Source: an uncultured Algisphaera sp.
Lineage (GTDB): Bacteria > Planctomycetota > Phycisphaerae > Phycisphaerales > Phycisphaeraceae
Direction of reading: 5' to 3'
Length of the DNA: 34,326 nucleotides
Assembly: GCA_938015655.1 (NCBI GenBank)
Contig: CALLPP010000050.1
Span: 1-34,326, forward strand
Shown here in pieces: positions 1 through 7,820 of this stretch (within the stretch, counting starts at the first letter, position 1; each line of letters begins with the position of its first letter). Both the position numbers and the translations under genes were made by a program. The notes beneath the pieces are model-generated. The model did no database searches. It was not told the DNA's origin and was given only the letters and a program-made list of their open reading frames with translations.

Positions 1-1851
1 CCTGCGACTCTCTCCGTCCTGTCGTAGACGTTAACCCCAGCCGGTTGATGCGGAGCTTGCGTGAATGTGCTTTCGTCTACACGCCTGCCGAACGTTCTCG
101 TGAAAGCTTGCGAGGCATCTACATTCCCGCCTACGTAAAAATCAACCGTGTACTGGTTCTGCTCGCCGAGGGTTCTTGTTGCGTGCTGAATGTCCAATTC
201 GACCAAAACCGGATTAATTGTTGCTTTCCTGGAAACCTCACCCGCATCGAGCGTTCCGTCGCCATCGTCGTCAAAACCGATTTCGACGGTATACGACCGG
301 CCTGTATTTGACTTTGGCGGATCCAGGGTGATGGTCGGGTCCGCTCCACCGAAATCACCTTGGTCATTCCCTACCACAGAACCGCCGGTCACCTGCCATA
401 AAACACGACTCCCGGCCTCTGATGTCTGTGGCGATCCGAAAACATCGAGGTCAAGTCGGGCTGTGTTCGTTGTTGGGTCTTCATAGATCCATAATTCGGG
501 CTGGTTGGAGAGCGCCGCCGTTTCTTTTGAGAACGATGTGTTGGCATTATCTGCAATGTAAAGACGGTCGATTTGTACCACCACCACTTCGCTCTCGATC
601 GCTACCTCATCGGCGGTTAACGAGCCGTCGCCGTTGAGGTCGAAGCCGACCTGGGCGGTGTAGGTGCCGCCCGCAGAAGTGAGGTTGGCTGTGGCGGGGC
701 CGCTGGTGAAGGCCTGGCTGTCGAGGTTGCCCCCCGGCCCGGTGACCGACCAAAGGATCTCGACGTTTTGCGGCAGCGGACCGGATGTCAGGCGGGTGAC
801 GCCGAGGTCGATGGGCACCGAGGGTGCGCCGTCTTCTAGCTCGACGTAGAGAATCTCCCCCGGACCGATGATCGGTTTTTCCACCGCATTCGTGCTGTGC
901 TCGGTGCTGCTCAGGGTGAGGGTGTCGAGTTGGACCGTTTCGACCTGGACGGCGAGCTCTTCTTCGCCGTTGTTGACGGTGCCGCTGCCGTCGGCGTCGT
1001 ACCAGGCGGCGAGTTCGTAGGGGGTGGTGCTGGCCCCTGCGAGATCGACGACGGTGCCGCTGCTGTAGTCGCCGGCGTCGACGACGCTTCCGCCCCGCCG
1101 CAGTTCCCAGCGGATGTTGCTGAGGTTGAGTCCGGCTTGGGAGATGTAGCGGTCGGCGCCGAAGTCTGCGGAGAGGGCCAGCGGGGCGTTGCCGTTCTTG
1201 TCCAGCGGGAGGGTCACGATCCCGGGGGTCGGGGTGCCGCCGCCGGCCGGGCGGGTGGCGGAGGCGGAACGGTCCTCGTGGCGGTTGTCCGTGACGGTCA
1301 GCGACTGGAGCTGGACCTGCTCGTACACCCGGACGCTGAGGGAGCCGGAGTTGTTGGCGTAGCTTTTGGTTTGAAAATCGTTGATCTGGCCGGCCAGGCG
1401 GGTGTTGTTGCCGGTGAACGTGGTGCCGTAGACGTGGTCGCTCTGATAGCCGCCGAAGTTGACCGGCGCGGGGGTGTCGAGGCCGAGCTGGAGCCCGTAG
1501 TCGAACCCGCGTGAGGGGCTGGAGTCTTGGAGCTTGGTGCCGTCGGGGAGGGCCGCGTATTCGGCGTCGAACACCCGCCGGGTTGGGGGTTGATGGTGCC
1601 GGTGCCGCTGACTTGGGCGAAGTAGGCCCGGTCTTGCTCCAGCACCGCGTCGGACAAGGTCGGCGTGGTGCGGTTGAAGTCGACCCCGAAGGTTTCGACG
1701 AGGCCGAAGCCGTCAGGGACGGCGGCGGACATCAGTGTGCGCGGTTCGAGGGAATCGAAACGGGGCGGGGCGGGGCGGGGCGGGATGATGCTTGACGGGC
1801 GAGCTTGCGGCGAACACGCCGGGAGGGCTTGACGGTGAGGGTTTTGAACAT
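1..1851 (-). CDS. Large secreted repeat protein with planctomycete LEPR motif; 3'-truncated by window edge and frameshifted twice
   Basis: No single ORF covers this gene, but three minus-strand frames join into one sensible protein. An ATG at 1851 opens MFKTLTVKPSRRVRRKLARQ. It would run into the motif FDSLEPRTLMSA if one CGGGG unit were removed at 1761-1784. A second frame change near 1585-1589 (one C missing from a C5 run on the coding strand) restores INPPTRRVFDAEYAALPDG, and the frame then stays open to the left edge. FDSLEPRTLMSA is the N-terminal signature of many large planctomycete exported proteins. The rest contains at least three related segments of about 120 residues, each ending in a calcium-loop-like motif (DADGSGTV..GEEE, DLNGDGSLTADEV, DDDGDGTLDAGEV) followed by a beta-strand pattern. 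It is probably a cell-surface or extracellular protein. Whether the frameshifts are real, phase-variable or sequencing errors cannot be settled here. Confidence 0.7.
1761..1784. repeat. Pentanucleotide tract (CGGGG)x4 plus CGGG inside the N-terminal coding region
   Basis: Four perfect copies of CGGGG plus a partial fifth lie between the predicted ATG (1851) and the LEPR motif. Loss of one 5-bp unit places the ATG frame exactly in frame with the LEPR frame, giving ..QASSRPAPPRFDSLEPRT. A tract whose length sets the reading frame is a typical slippage site, so it may act as an ON/OFF switch or may be an assembly error. Confidence 0.75.
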
Positions 1852-2127
1852 GTTTTGAGGCTCGGTTGACGAGGCGGCACTGCACAAATGAAAATTGATA
1901 TTTCTTGGAATAAATTAGGCGGGCAGCGCAGCGACGTCAAGGCGAGCGTCATGGCTCATCGAATCCTTACATGTTGCCCAATGGCATGATTCGCGTAAAC
2001 ATGGCGGACCCAAGATCGCGCAGGTTCGGCGGGATCGGGTGAGGCCGCGTCTTGATTTGCATACAGATGCAAACCTTTCACTTCGATCGCATCCCGCCAC
2101 GCCTCAACCCGCCGCTTCTTCCGATTT
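1852..2127. other. Intergenic region upstream of the LEPR surface-protein gene
   Basis: No credible gene is seen. The part nearest the LEPR gene (about 1887-1920) is markedly AT-rich for this genome and probably holds its promoter, but I cannot pick a convincing -35/-10 pair. An 18-nt palindrome lies at 2056-2073. No clear intrinsic terminator is visible behind the transglutaminase gene. Confidence 0.5.
2056..2073. promoter_or_regulatory. Operator-like palindrome TTTGCAT-ACAG-ATGCAAA
   Basis: Two perfect 7-bp arms (TTTGCAT / ATGCAAA) flank a 4-bp centre. The site is AT-rich in otherwise GC-rich DNA and lies about 205 bp upstream of the LEPR protein start. The symmetry suits a dimeric DNA-binding regulator. 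A short transcript hairpin is the alternative, although no T-tract follows it. Confidence 0.35.
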
Positions 2128-3654
2128 TCACTTTGCGTTCTTCGCTTTGGCGGCCCCGCCGCCCCCCGCTTCCAGCACCTCGATCTCCAGGTTTCCCAGC
2201 AGCGGCAGCATCGCGGCCATGTCGTTGCTCGCCACGCCTTGGTTCAGGTCGCTCGCGCCCAGGGTGATGTGCGTGGCGTCGTAGGCCACGCCCGGCAGGG
2301 TGGCGTCGAAGTCGGTCCACTGGGCCGGGCGCGGGCCGGCGCCGTCGGGGTCCAGCCAGGCCTGCGTCCACATGTGGTAGCCGAACACGCCTTCGCGCCC
2401 GGCGAACCGGTCGGCGTACACCAGCCCGCTCACGCAGCGGGCCGGCACGCCGGCGCCGCGCAGCACGGCGGCCAGCAGCACCGCGTGCTCGGTGCAGTCG
2501 CCCTGGGCGGTGCGGGCCACGTCGCCGGCGCTGGCAAAGCCCACCGACAGGTCTTTTTTCTGGATAAACCGGTATACCCCGGCCCGCAACGCTGCGGCGC
2601 GCTCGGCGTCGCCCACCGCGCCGTCGCCGTCCGCATCCACCGCGGCGGACGCCCAACGCTCACCCAGCCGCTTCACGCCCGGGTCCGCATGGTCCAGCAT
2701 CGGGGAGGCGGCGTTCAGCTCCGGGCCCGGCGGGTCGGCGCGGTCGCCCGGGTCCGCGTCCAAATCCACCACGACCTCCACCCGCCCCGGGCCGCGGGGT
2801 TGTACCCGCTGGGACGCCACGCCGGGCAGAGAGATCGCACGGCCGTCTACGCTGCGCAGCACATAACGCGCCCGCCGCAGCGCCCGCGGATCGACGATCG
2901 GCCGGTCGGGGCTCACCAGCGTGTTGGCGATCATCTCGGTGGGCGTCAGCGGCGACAGCGCCAGGTCGCGGTCGGCCAGCAGCAGCGTCAGGCTCAGCCC
3001 CGGCATCAGCTGCACGGTGCTCTTGAGCCGCCGCCCGTCGTGTCCCACGTACTCGCGCAGCGCCACCCCGGGCATCATCGACACTTCGGCATCCCACACC
3101 ACCGCCGGCACCGTGCGGCCGTACACCTCGATGTCTTCTTCGCCCGCCACGCGCATGTTCATGGACACCACCTGCGGGCCGCTGGTGATGTCCATGGCGC
3201 GCACCGAGATGGCTTGATCCCCCGCGGCCAGGCGCTCGGCGACGTACCGCTCCAACGCCGCAGGCGGCAGCCAGCCGGGCTCGGGCAGCGGCCGGGTGGT
3301 GGTCGAAGGCTTGCCCGCCCCCTGCCGCACCGTGTACCGAATGCCGTCGTCGGTGAACTGGGCCCGGCTGGTCAGCGGGGTGCCGCCCATGCTTAGCACC
3401 GACGTCGCCTCGATCGGCGCCCCCGCGCGCGTCTCGACAAAAGCGCTCTCGACGGCGATCTCGACCGTGGCCCCGGCCCGCCCCACGGCCAGCTTCATGG
3501 TCTGCCCCGAGGTGATCCGCTCGCCTTCGTGCCGGGTGGTGGTGTGCAGGTACCCCAGGCGGTCCTCGCCGTTGAGTAGCACAAACCACTGGTCTTGGGC
3601 CCGGGCGGGCCCGGCCATCAGCAACCACAACGCAAGGGCAAGGGGGTAACGCAT
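2128..3654 (-). CDS. Secreted transglutaminase-like (cysteine protease fold) domain protein
   Basis: About 508 residues from ATG 3654. This start was chosen because it opens a clean signal peptide (MRYPLALALWLLMAGPARAQ), whereas the longer ORF start adds 30 unlikely residues. The C-terminal third is a transglutaminase-like core: Cys in QGDCTEHAVLL (about 386), His in YHMWTQAW (about 427) and Asp in WTDFDATLPG (about 448-450) form the usual Cys-His-Asp triad, and the G(V)PARCVSG segment between them fits the family. A DADGDGAVGDAE segment near 339-350 resembles a calcium loop. The first ~300 residues are beta-rich and unassigned. Export is likely, but the substrate is unknown; bacterial members can be proteases or crosslinking enzymes. 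It lies 108 bp downstream of ftsH on the same strand. Confidence 0.85.
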   Translation of the reverse strand: MRYPLALALWLLMAGPARAQDQWFVLLNGEDRLGYLHTTTRHEGERITSGQTMKLAVGRAGATVEIAVESAFVETRAGAPIEATSVLSMGGTPLTSRAQFTDDGIRYTVRQGAGKPSTTTRPLPEPGWLPPAALERYVAERLAAGDQAISVRAMDITSGPQVVSMNMRVAGEEDIEVYGRTVPAVVWDAEVSMMPGVALREYVGHDGRRLKSTVQLMPGLSLTLLLADRDLALSPLTPTEMIANTLVSPDRPIVDPRALRRARYVLRSVDGRAISLPGVASQRVQPRGPGRVEVVVDLDADPGDRADPPGPELNAASPMLDHADPGVKRLGERWASAAVDADGDGAVGDAERAAALRAGVYRFIQKKDLSVGFASAGDVARTAQGDCTEHAVLLAAVLRGAGVPARCVSGLVYADRFAGREGVFGYHMWTQAWLDPDGAGPRPAQWTDFDATLPGVAYDATHITLGASDLNQGVASNDMAAMLPLLGNLEIEVLEAGGGGAAKAKNAK

Positions 3655-3762
3655 GCCCCAGCCTATGCAGCCCCGCGGGCCCGGCGTCCGGTCGGGCCGA
3701 GCCACCCACCCCCTAGACGGCGACTCACGCCCACCGACCGGCACACGGGCCCCCCGCGCCCC

Positions 3763-5856
3763 TCACGCGGGCGTGGGGATCGCTCCGCCCGCCGGGGCGT
3801 CGTCGCCGTCCGGCTCGCCCGGGGCGTCGTCCGCTTCGCCCGACGCTTCCTTCGCCGAGGCCGCCGCCTCGGCCAGCCGCTTCTGCTTCTCGGCTTCCAG
3901 CACGTCGGCCACGGTCGCTTTTTCCAGGGTCTCGCCCGCCAGCACGCGGGTCACCTCTTCGCGAGTCAGCGTTTCGTATTTCAACAGCGCCTGGGCCAGC
4001 CGGTCCAGTTCGTCGCGCTTTTCTTCCAGCAGCGAGCGTGCTTCGCCGTAGGTCCGGTCGATCAGCGCCTTCACCTCGGTGTCGATCAGCTTGGCCGTGG
4101 CCTCGCTGTACATCTTGTCGGGCTGCTCCCACTGCTGCTTGCTGTCGTCGGGGCCGAACAGCTGGAAGCCCAGCTCTTCGCTCATGCCGTACTCGGTCAC
4201 CATCGCCCGGGCCAGGGCCGTGGCCTGGCGGATGTCCATCGCCGCTCCGCTGGTGATGTCGCCGCAGAACATGTCTTCGGCGATGCGCCCGCCGTAGGTC
4301 ACGCGCAGCTGGTCCAGCATCTGGTTGCGGCTCATCAGGTGCCGGTCTTTTTCGGGCAGCATGAAGGCCGTGCCCAACGCCTGGCCGCGCGGGATGATCG
4401 TCACCTTGTGCAGCGGGTCGTTGTGCTGGCCGTAGTACATCAAGATCGCGTGCCCGCTCTCGTGGTAGGCGATGACCTTGCGCTCGTCTTCTTCGATCTT
4501 GTGGCTCTTGCGGCTGCGGCCGTAGCGCACCTTGTCGCGGGCCTCTTCCAGGTCCGCGGTTTCGACAAAGTCTTTACCCAGCAGGGTCGCGGCGATGGCC
4601 GCCTCGTTGATGATCGCCGCCAACTCGGCGCCGCTGAACATCGGCGTGCCGCGGGCGACTTTTTCCAGGTCCGCCTGCGGGTTCAGCTTGATCTTGCGGG
4701 CGTGGACTTTAAGAATCTCCAGCCGGCCCTTGATGTCCGGCAGGCTCACGTGGACCTGGCGATCAAAACGACCCGGCCGGGTCAGAGCCGGGTCCAGCAC
4801 GTCGGCTCGGTTGGTGCTGGCGATCACGATCACCTGGTCGTTGCTGTCAAAGCCGTCCATCTCCACCAAAATGGCGTTGAGCGTCTGCTCTCGCTCGTCG
4901 TGACCTCCGCTGGAAAAACCGCTGCCGCGGCGACGACCCACCGCATCGATCTCGTCGAGAAAGATGATGCACGGGCTGCTGTCTTTGGCCTGCTTGAACA
5001 GGTCGCGCACCCGGCTGGCGCCCACGCCCACAAACATCTCGACAAAGTCCGAGCCGCTGATCGAGAAAAACGGCACGTCCGCCTCGCCCGCCACTGCCTT
5101 GGCCAGCAGGGTTTTGCCGCAACCCGGCCGACCAATCAGCAGCACGCCGCGCGGCACACGTCCGCCCAGGCGCTGAAATTTCTTAGGGTCCTGCAAGAAC
5201 TCGATGATCTCGCCGACTTCGTCCTTCGCTTCGGCGATGCCCGCCACGTCGTCGAGCTTTACGGTGCTGTGCTCTTTGTTGAGCATCTTGTGCTTGCTGC
5301 GGCCGAAGCTGCCCAGCATGCCGCCGGGGCCGCCGCCGCCGCCGCGCAGGCTGCGGAACACAAAGAAGTAAATCAAAAAACCCAGCAAAATCAGCGGACC
5401 CCAGGCGATCAAGATCTGCAGTAGCACGCTGGTTCCCGGCTGCTCCTTAGTGTCCTGGCCCACCTTGTCGAGCAAAAACGTGCGGTAGGTAAGGTTCTGC
5501 GGGCTTACCGGCGTGTAGATGCGCTGCGCCTCGCTGGCCTCCACCACGCCTTCTTTGATCTCCCCAATCATCCGGTCAGATTTAATCACCACCGGCACGT
5601 CGGCCTTAAACTCGCCGTCTGTGGCCCGCTTGTAGAACTCCTGCCAGGCGACTTCTTTCGCCCCCGTGTTGGCCGAATTGACCATTAGCAGCATGGCCAG
5701 GGCCAATACCACCAGCATGATCCACGCGAAGGCGCCGCGCGACATGGCCGGCGGCTTACCCCCAGACCCCTTGCCGGGCTCGGGCTTGCGGTCGCCGCCC
5801 TTGGTGCGGTCGGGCTTGGTCTCATCGTTCTCGTCGGACAGGTTCTTGTCGGGCAT
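3763..5856 (-). CDS. ftsH: ATP-dependent zinc metalloprotease FtsH
   Basis: About 697 residues from ATG 5856 ([10 protein letters not shown]). The 61 extra residues of the longest ORF are not family-like. FtsH is a membrane-anchored hexameric AAA+ protease that degrades membrane and short-lived cytosolic proteins. Visible order: a charged N-terminus, TM1 at about 43-60, a periplasmic domain, TM2 at about 145-168, then the AAA+ module with Walker A GRPGCGKT (242-249), Walker B IIFLDEID (297-304) and the second region of homology [10 protein letters not shown]. The M41 protease domain follows, with zinc site HESGH (465-469) and likely third ligand Asp541 in AAMDIRQAT. The tail is rich in Ala, Glu and Gly. 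Walker A departs from the usual GPPGTGKT, with Arg in place of the first Pro and Cys in place of Thr, but the nucleotide-binding Lys and Thr are kept. The leader to the lptE-like stop is 179 bp. Confidence 0.96.
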   Translation of the reverse strand: MPDKNLSDENDETKPDRTKGGDRKPEPGKGSGGKPPAMSRGAFAWIMLVVLALAMLLMVNSANTGAKEVAWQEFYKRATDGEFKADVPVVIKSDRMIGEIKEGVVEASEAQRIYTPVSPQNLTYRTFLLDKVGQDTKEQPGTSVLLQILIAWGPLILLGFLIYFFVFRSLRGGGGGPGGMLGSFGRSKHKMLNKEHSTVKLDDVAGIAEAKDEVGEIIEFLQDPKKFQRLGGRVPRGVLLIGRPGCGKTLLAKAVAGEADVPFFSISGSDFVEMFVGVGASRVRDLFKQAKDSSPCIIFLDEIDAVGRRRGSGFSSGGHDEREQTLNAILVEMDGFDSNDQVIVIASTNRADVLDPALTRPGRFDRQVHVSLPDIKGRLEILKVHARKIKLNPQADLEKVARGTPMFSGAELAAIINEAAIAATLLGKDFVETADLEEARDKVRYGRSRKSHKIEEDERKVIAYHESGHAILMYYGQHNDPLHKVTIIPRGQALGTAFMLPEKDRHLMSRNQMLDQLRVTYGGRIAEDMFCGDITSGAAMDIRQATALARAMVTEYGMSEELGFQLFGPDDSKQQWEQPDKMYSEATAKLIDTEVKALIDRTYGEARSLLEEKRDELDRLAQALLKYETLTREEVTRVLAGETLEKATVADVLEAEKQKRLAEAAASAKEASGEADDAPGEPDGDDAPAGGAIPTPA

Positions 5857-5982
5857 CGTCTGGGCCGGGCACGGGCGCCCGCAGGAGGGGAGGGCGCCGG
5901 GCCTCTCGGAGGCCCGCACCAGGTCGCGATGAAAACGGATCGCGTGAAAAAGGAATCGTCCCAATCTCACGGCCGTGGATCC

Positions 5983-5988
5983 ATTGTA
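5983..5988 (-). promoter_or_regulatory. Candidate -10 box (TACAAT) for ftsH
   Basis: TACAAT on the minus strand, preceded by GGC, lies in the 179-bp gap between the lptE-like gene and ftsH. It would give a 5' leader of about 120 nt. No good -35 hexamer is found about 17 bp upstream, so this is a weak call. Confidence 0.3.
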
Positions 5989-6035
5989 GCCGCGGTGGGG
6001 CCCGCCCACCCCGCGGCCGCAGCGTCTCCCCCCGT

Positions 6036-6563
6036 TCACCAGGGTGAACGTAAGGACGCCACCACGTCCTGAGCCACGCGGTCGGCCGCGGCTTGCTGAC
6101 CCCGCGTGAAATCCTCGCCCACCGGCTGCGTGGGCACGTAACGGCCGATCGCGGTGAAGCCCCGCTCGCTGACCAGGGTCTCGCCCCGCCGCTGGTCCTG
6201 CCAGTCAAAGTCGATGGTGACCTCAATTTCGACTTCCTGGGGCAGCCCCCCGATCGGCGTGCGGCTGAGCTGCCGCCGCCGCACGGCCGTCACCGTGCCC
6301 CGCAGCAGGGTGTCGGCCCGCGCCGCGTCGGCCACCTTGTACGGCGTGCGCTGCTCGATCTCTTTGATCACGGCCTCGGTCAGGTCGTAGGCCACCCCAC
6401 GCTCAAAGGTTTGGTTGCCAAACACCGGCACCGCCACCGTGGTGTAGCCCGCAGGATAAAGCTCCGCGTGGCGGTAACCACAGGCCGACAACCCACACAG
6501 CACCGTCACCAGCACCACGGCCCGCTGGGCCCAACGCGCGGCATCGCCGATCAGACCGGCCAT
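6036..6563 (-). CDS. LptE-like LPS-assembly lipoprotein
   Basis: 175 residues. The N-terminus is a lipoprotein signal: a hydrophobic stretch ending in the lipobox LSAC, with Cys28 as the lipid attachment site, followed by GYRHAELYPAGYTTVAVPVF. The pattern 'ACGY... V.VP.F.N.T...G..Y.LT.A..KEIE.RT' matches the LptE (lipopolysaccharide-assembly) family, which in proteobacteria plugs and assembles the LptD barrel in the outer membrane. Its ATG directly follows the stop of the BamD-like gene (TAGATG), so the two are probably translationally coupled. The pair suggests an outer-membrane assembly operon. The family call rests on motif pattern and context. Confidence 0.75.
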   Translation of the reverse strand: MAGLIGDAARWAQRAVVLVTVLCGLSACGYRHAELYPAGYTTVAVPVFGNQTFERGVAYDLTEAVIKEIEQRTPYKVADAARADTLLRGTVTAVRRRQLSRTPIGGLPQEVEIEVTIDFDWQDQRRGETLVSERGFTAIGRYVPTQPVGEDFTRGQQAAADRVAQDVVASLRSPW

Positions 6564-7532
6564 CTACTGCTCCTCCGCAACTGGGCGTTCTGTCACCACC
6601 GTCTCGCCCAGCTGGGTCAAACGCCCGGCGGCCTGCCCCCCGGCGTCTGTGTCGGGATACTCCTCAAGCAGCCGCCGGTACAGCACCACAGCCGAGACCC
6701 GCCGCCCGGTGCGGTCGTACCAGCGGGCGCTGGTCAGGTCACGCCGGGCCAACGACTCGCGGATCCGCACCCTCAGGCCCGCAGCTCCGACGCGCTCCGC
6801 CGCCGCCGGGAATTCGGATTCGAAACGTCGCAGTCGCTCCTGGGCGTCGATGAGGCCCGTGGCGTCGAACGCCGGCCCCTTGAACTGGGCCAGGCTCGCC
6901 TGCACCCCGCGCAGCATCGCCAGCGACCGCTGCTCGCTGCGCGGATAGTTCTGCAAAAACAGGTCGTAGGCTTCGGCCGCCAGGTCCATCTGCCCGTCGT
7001 CGAAGTAGTAGTCCGACAACGCCATACTCGCCCGTTCCCCCAGCTCCGACCCCGGGGCCCGCTCCTGGATCCGGATCAGCAGCTCCGCACCGTCGTCGCC
7101 TGCCGGAAGCCAGCGCCGCCCCCACAGCCGACGCTTCACGCCCTGGGTAAACCGAGTCGCGACCTCGAATTCACGCTGCAACGCCACATTGAACTGCTCG
7201 GTTGCGGGGTAGTAAGTCACGATCGTCTCGTAATCAAACAGTGACTTATAAAAATCCCCCGCCGCCACCCGCGCATCACCGCGTAAAAGCAACGCTTCGG
7301 CCCGCAGCGGATGCTGCGGGTGGGCCTTCAGCCACACGTCCAGGGCCTTCGAGGCCCGTTTCGGATCGTCTTGGGCGATCAGTCGCCGCGCGTCGGCCAG
7401 CTCGGCCTCCGCGCTGCCCGGCTCGGGCACCTGGGTGGCGACAAACCCCCCATCGGCCAGCTCGTACGACGTCTGGGCCCGGACGGAAATCCCAAGCAGC
7501 AGCAGCAAGGCGATGGAAAAGGCGTTTCGCAC
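6564..7532 (-). CDS. BamD-like outer-membrane assembly / TPR protein
   Basis: About 322 residues from a GTG at 7532, chosen because it begins a signal peptide (RNAFSIALLLLLGISVRAQ). The track start at 7814 adds a low-complexity, non-family stretch. The mature part has tetratricopeptide-like helical pairs: ..RASKALDVWLKAHPQHPLRAEALLLRG.., ..FYKSLFDYETIVTYYP.., ..DLAAEAYDLFLQNYPRSEQ.. and ..SAVVLYRRLLEEYPDTDAG... This spacing and the 'YP.s' turns are typical of BamD/YfiO and YbgF-type proteins, which hold outer-membrane beta-barrel assembly complexes together. No lipobox Cys is seen in the signal, unlike E. coli BamD, so it may be a soluble periplasmic TPR protein. It is coupled to the lptE-like gene. 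Confidence 0.7.
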   Translation of the reverse strand: MRNAFSIALLLLLGISVRAQTSYELADGGFVATQVPEPGSAEAELADARRLIAQDDPKRASKALDVWLKAHPQHPLRAEALLLRGDARVAAGDFYKSLFDYETIVTYYPATEQFNVALQREFEVATRFTQGVKRRLWGRRWLPAGDDGAELLIRIQERAPGSELGERASMALSDYYFDDGQMDLAAEAYDLFLQNYPRSEQRSLAMLRGVQASLAQFKGPAFDATGLIDAQERLRRFESEFPAAAERVGAAGLRVRIRESLARRDLTSARWYDRTGRRVSAVVLYRRLLEEYPDTDAGGQAAGRLTQLGETVVTERPVAEEQ

Positions 7533-7820
7533 GGCCCGCAGTTTAGTCGGCAGTGAGCCGGGGTGTGGGGCGTATCGAACCGCCAAGCGAAGAAGACTCC
7601 GGGGTTCGACTCCCTTTTCCGCTTTGGAAAGGAAGAATTGGACACGTCTGCACGCGTCGTCTGAACCGAAGGCTTGCCACGGGTGAAAAGCGTTCACAAG
7701 ACGGGGACCGCCCATTTTTAGCGGAGGCCGGAAGAAAAGGTACGGTTCCCTGATACCCGCGTTTGACCGGAGCGTGTCCGCAGGGTGCCCCCGCATCGCC
7801 GCACATCGCCTCACATCGCC
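7533..7820. other. Intergenic region between mutL and the BamD-like gene
   Basis: No credible gene. The ORFs entering it read as low-complexity tails. Around 7599-7620 the plus strand resembles the T-arm and acceptor end of a tRNA (GGGGTTCGACTCCC then TTTTCCGC), but no matching D-arm or anticodon arm precedes it. No clear promoter or terminator. Confidence 0.45.

Noticed and set aside
2239-3396. 385-aa plus-strand ORF
   Set aside because: Antisense to the transglutaminase gene, His/Arg/Gly-rich, with no family features.
3595-5424. 609-aa plus-strand ORF
   Set aside because: It is antisense to ftsH, His/Arg/Ala-rich, with no recognisable motif; a shadow of high-GC codon usage.
5874-5898. 7-bp GC hairpin GGCGCCC...GGGCGCC in the ftsH leader
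   Set aside because: No T-tract follows, the 11-nt loop is long, and such GC hairpins are expected by chance at this base composition.
7560-7622. tRNA-like 3' end (T-loop TTCGACT with a CTTTTCC acceptor-like end)
   Set aside because: A GGAAAAG complement lies about 100 nt upstream but is inside the BamD-like signal-peptide codons, and no D-arm or anticodon arm can be folded between; at best a tRNA-Ser fragment by chance.
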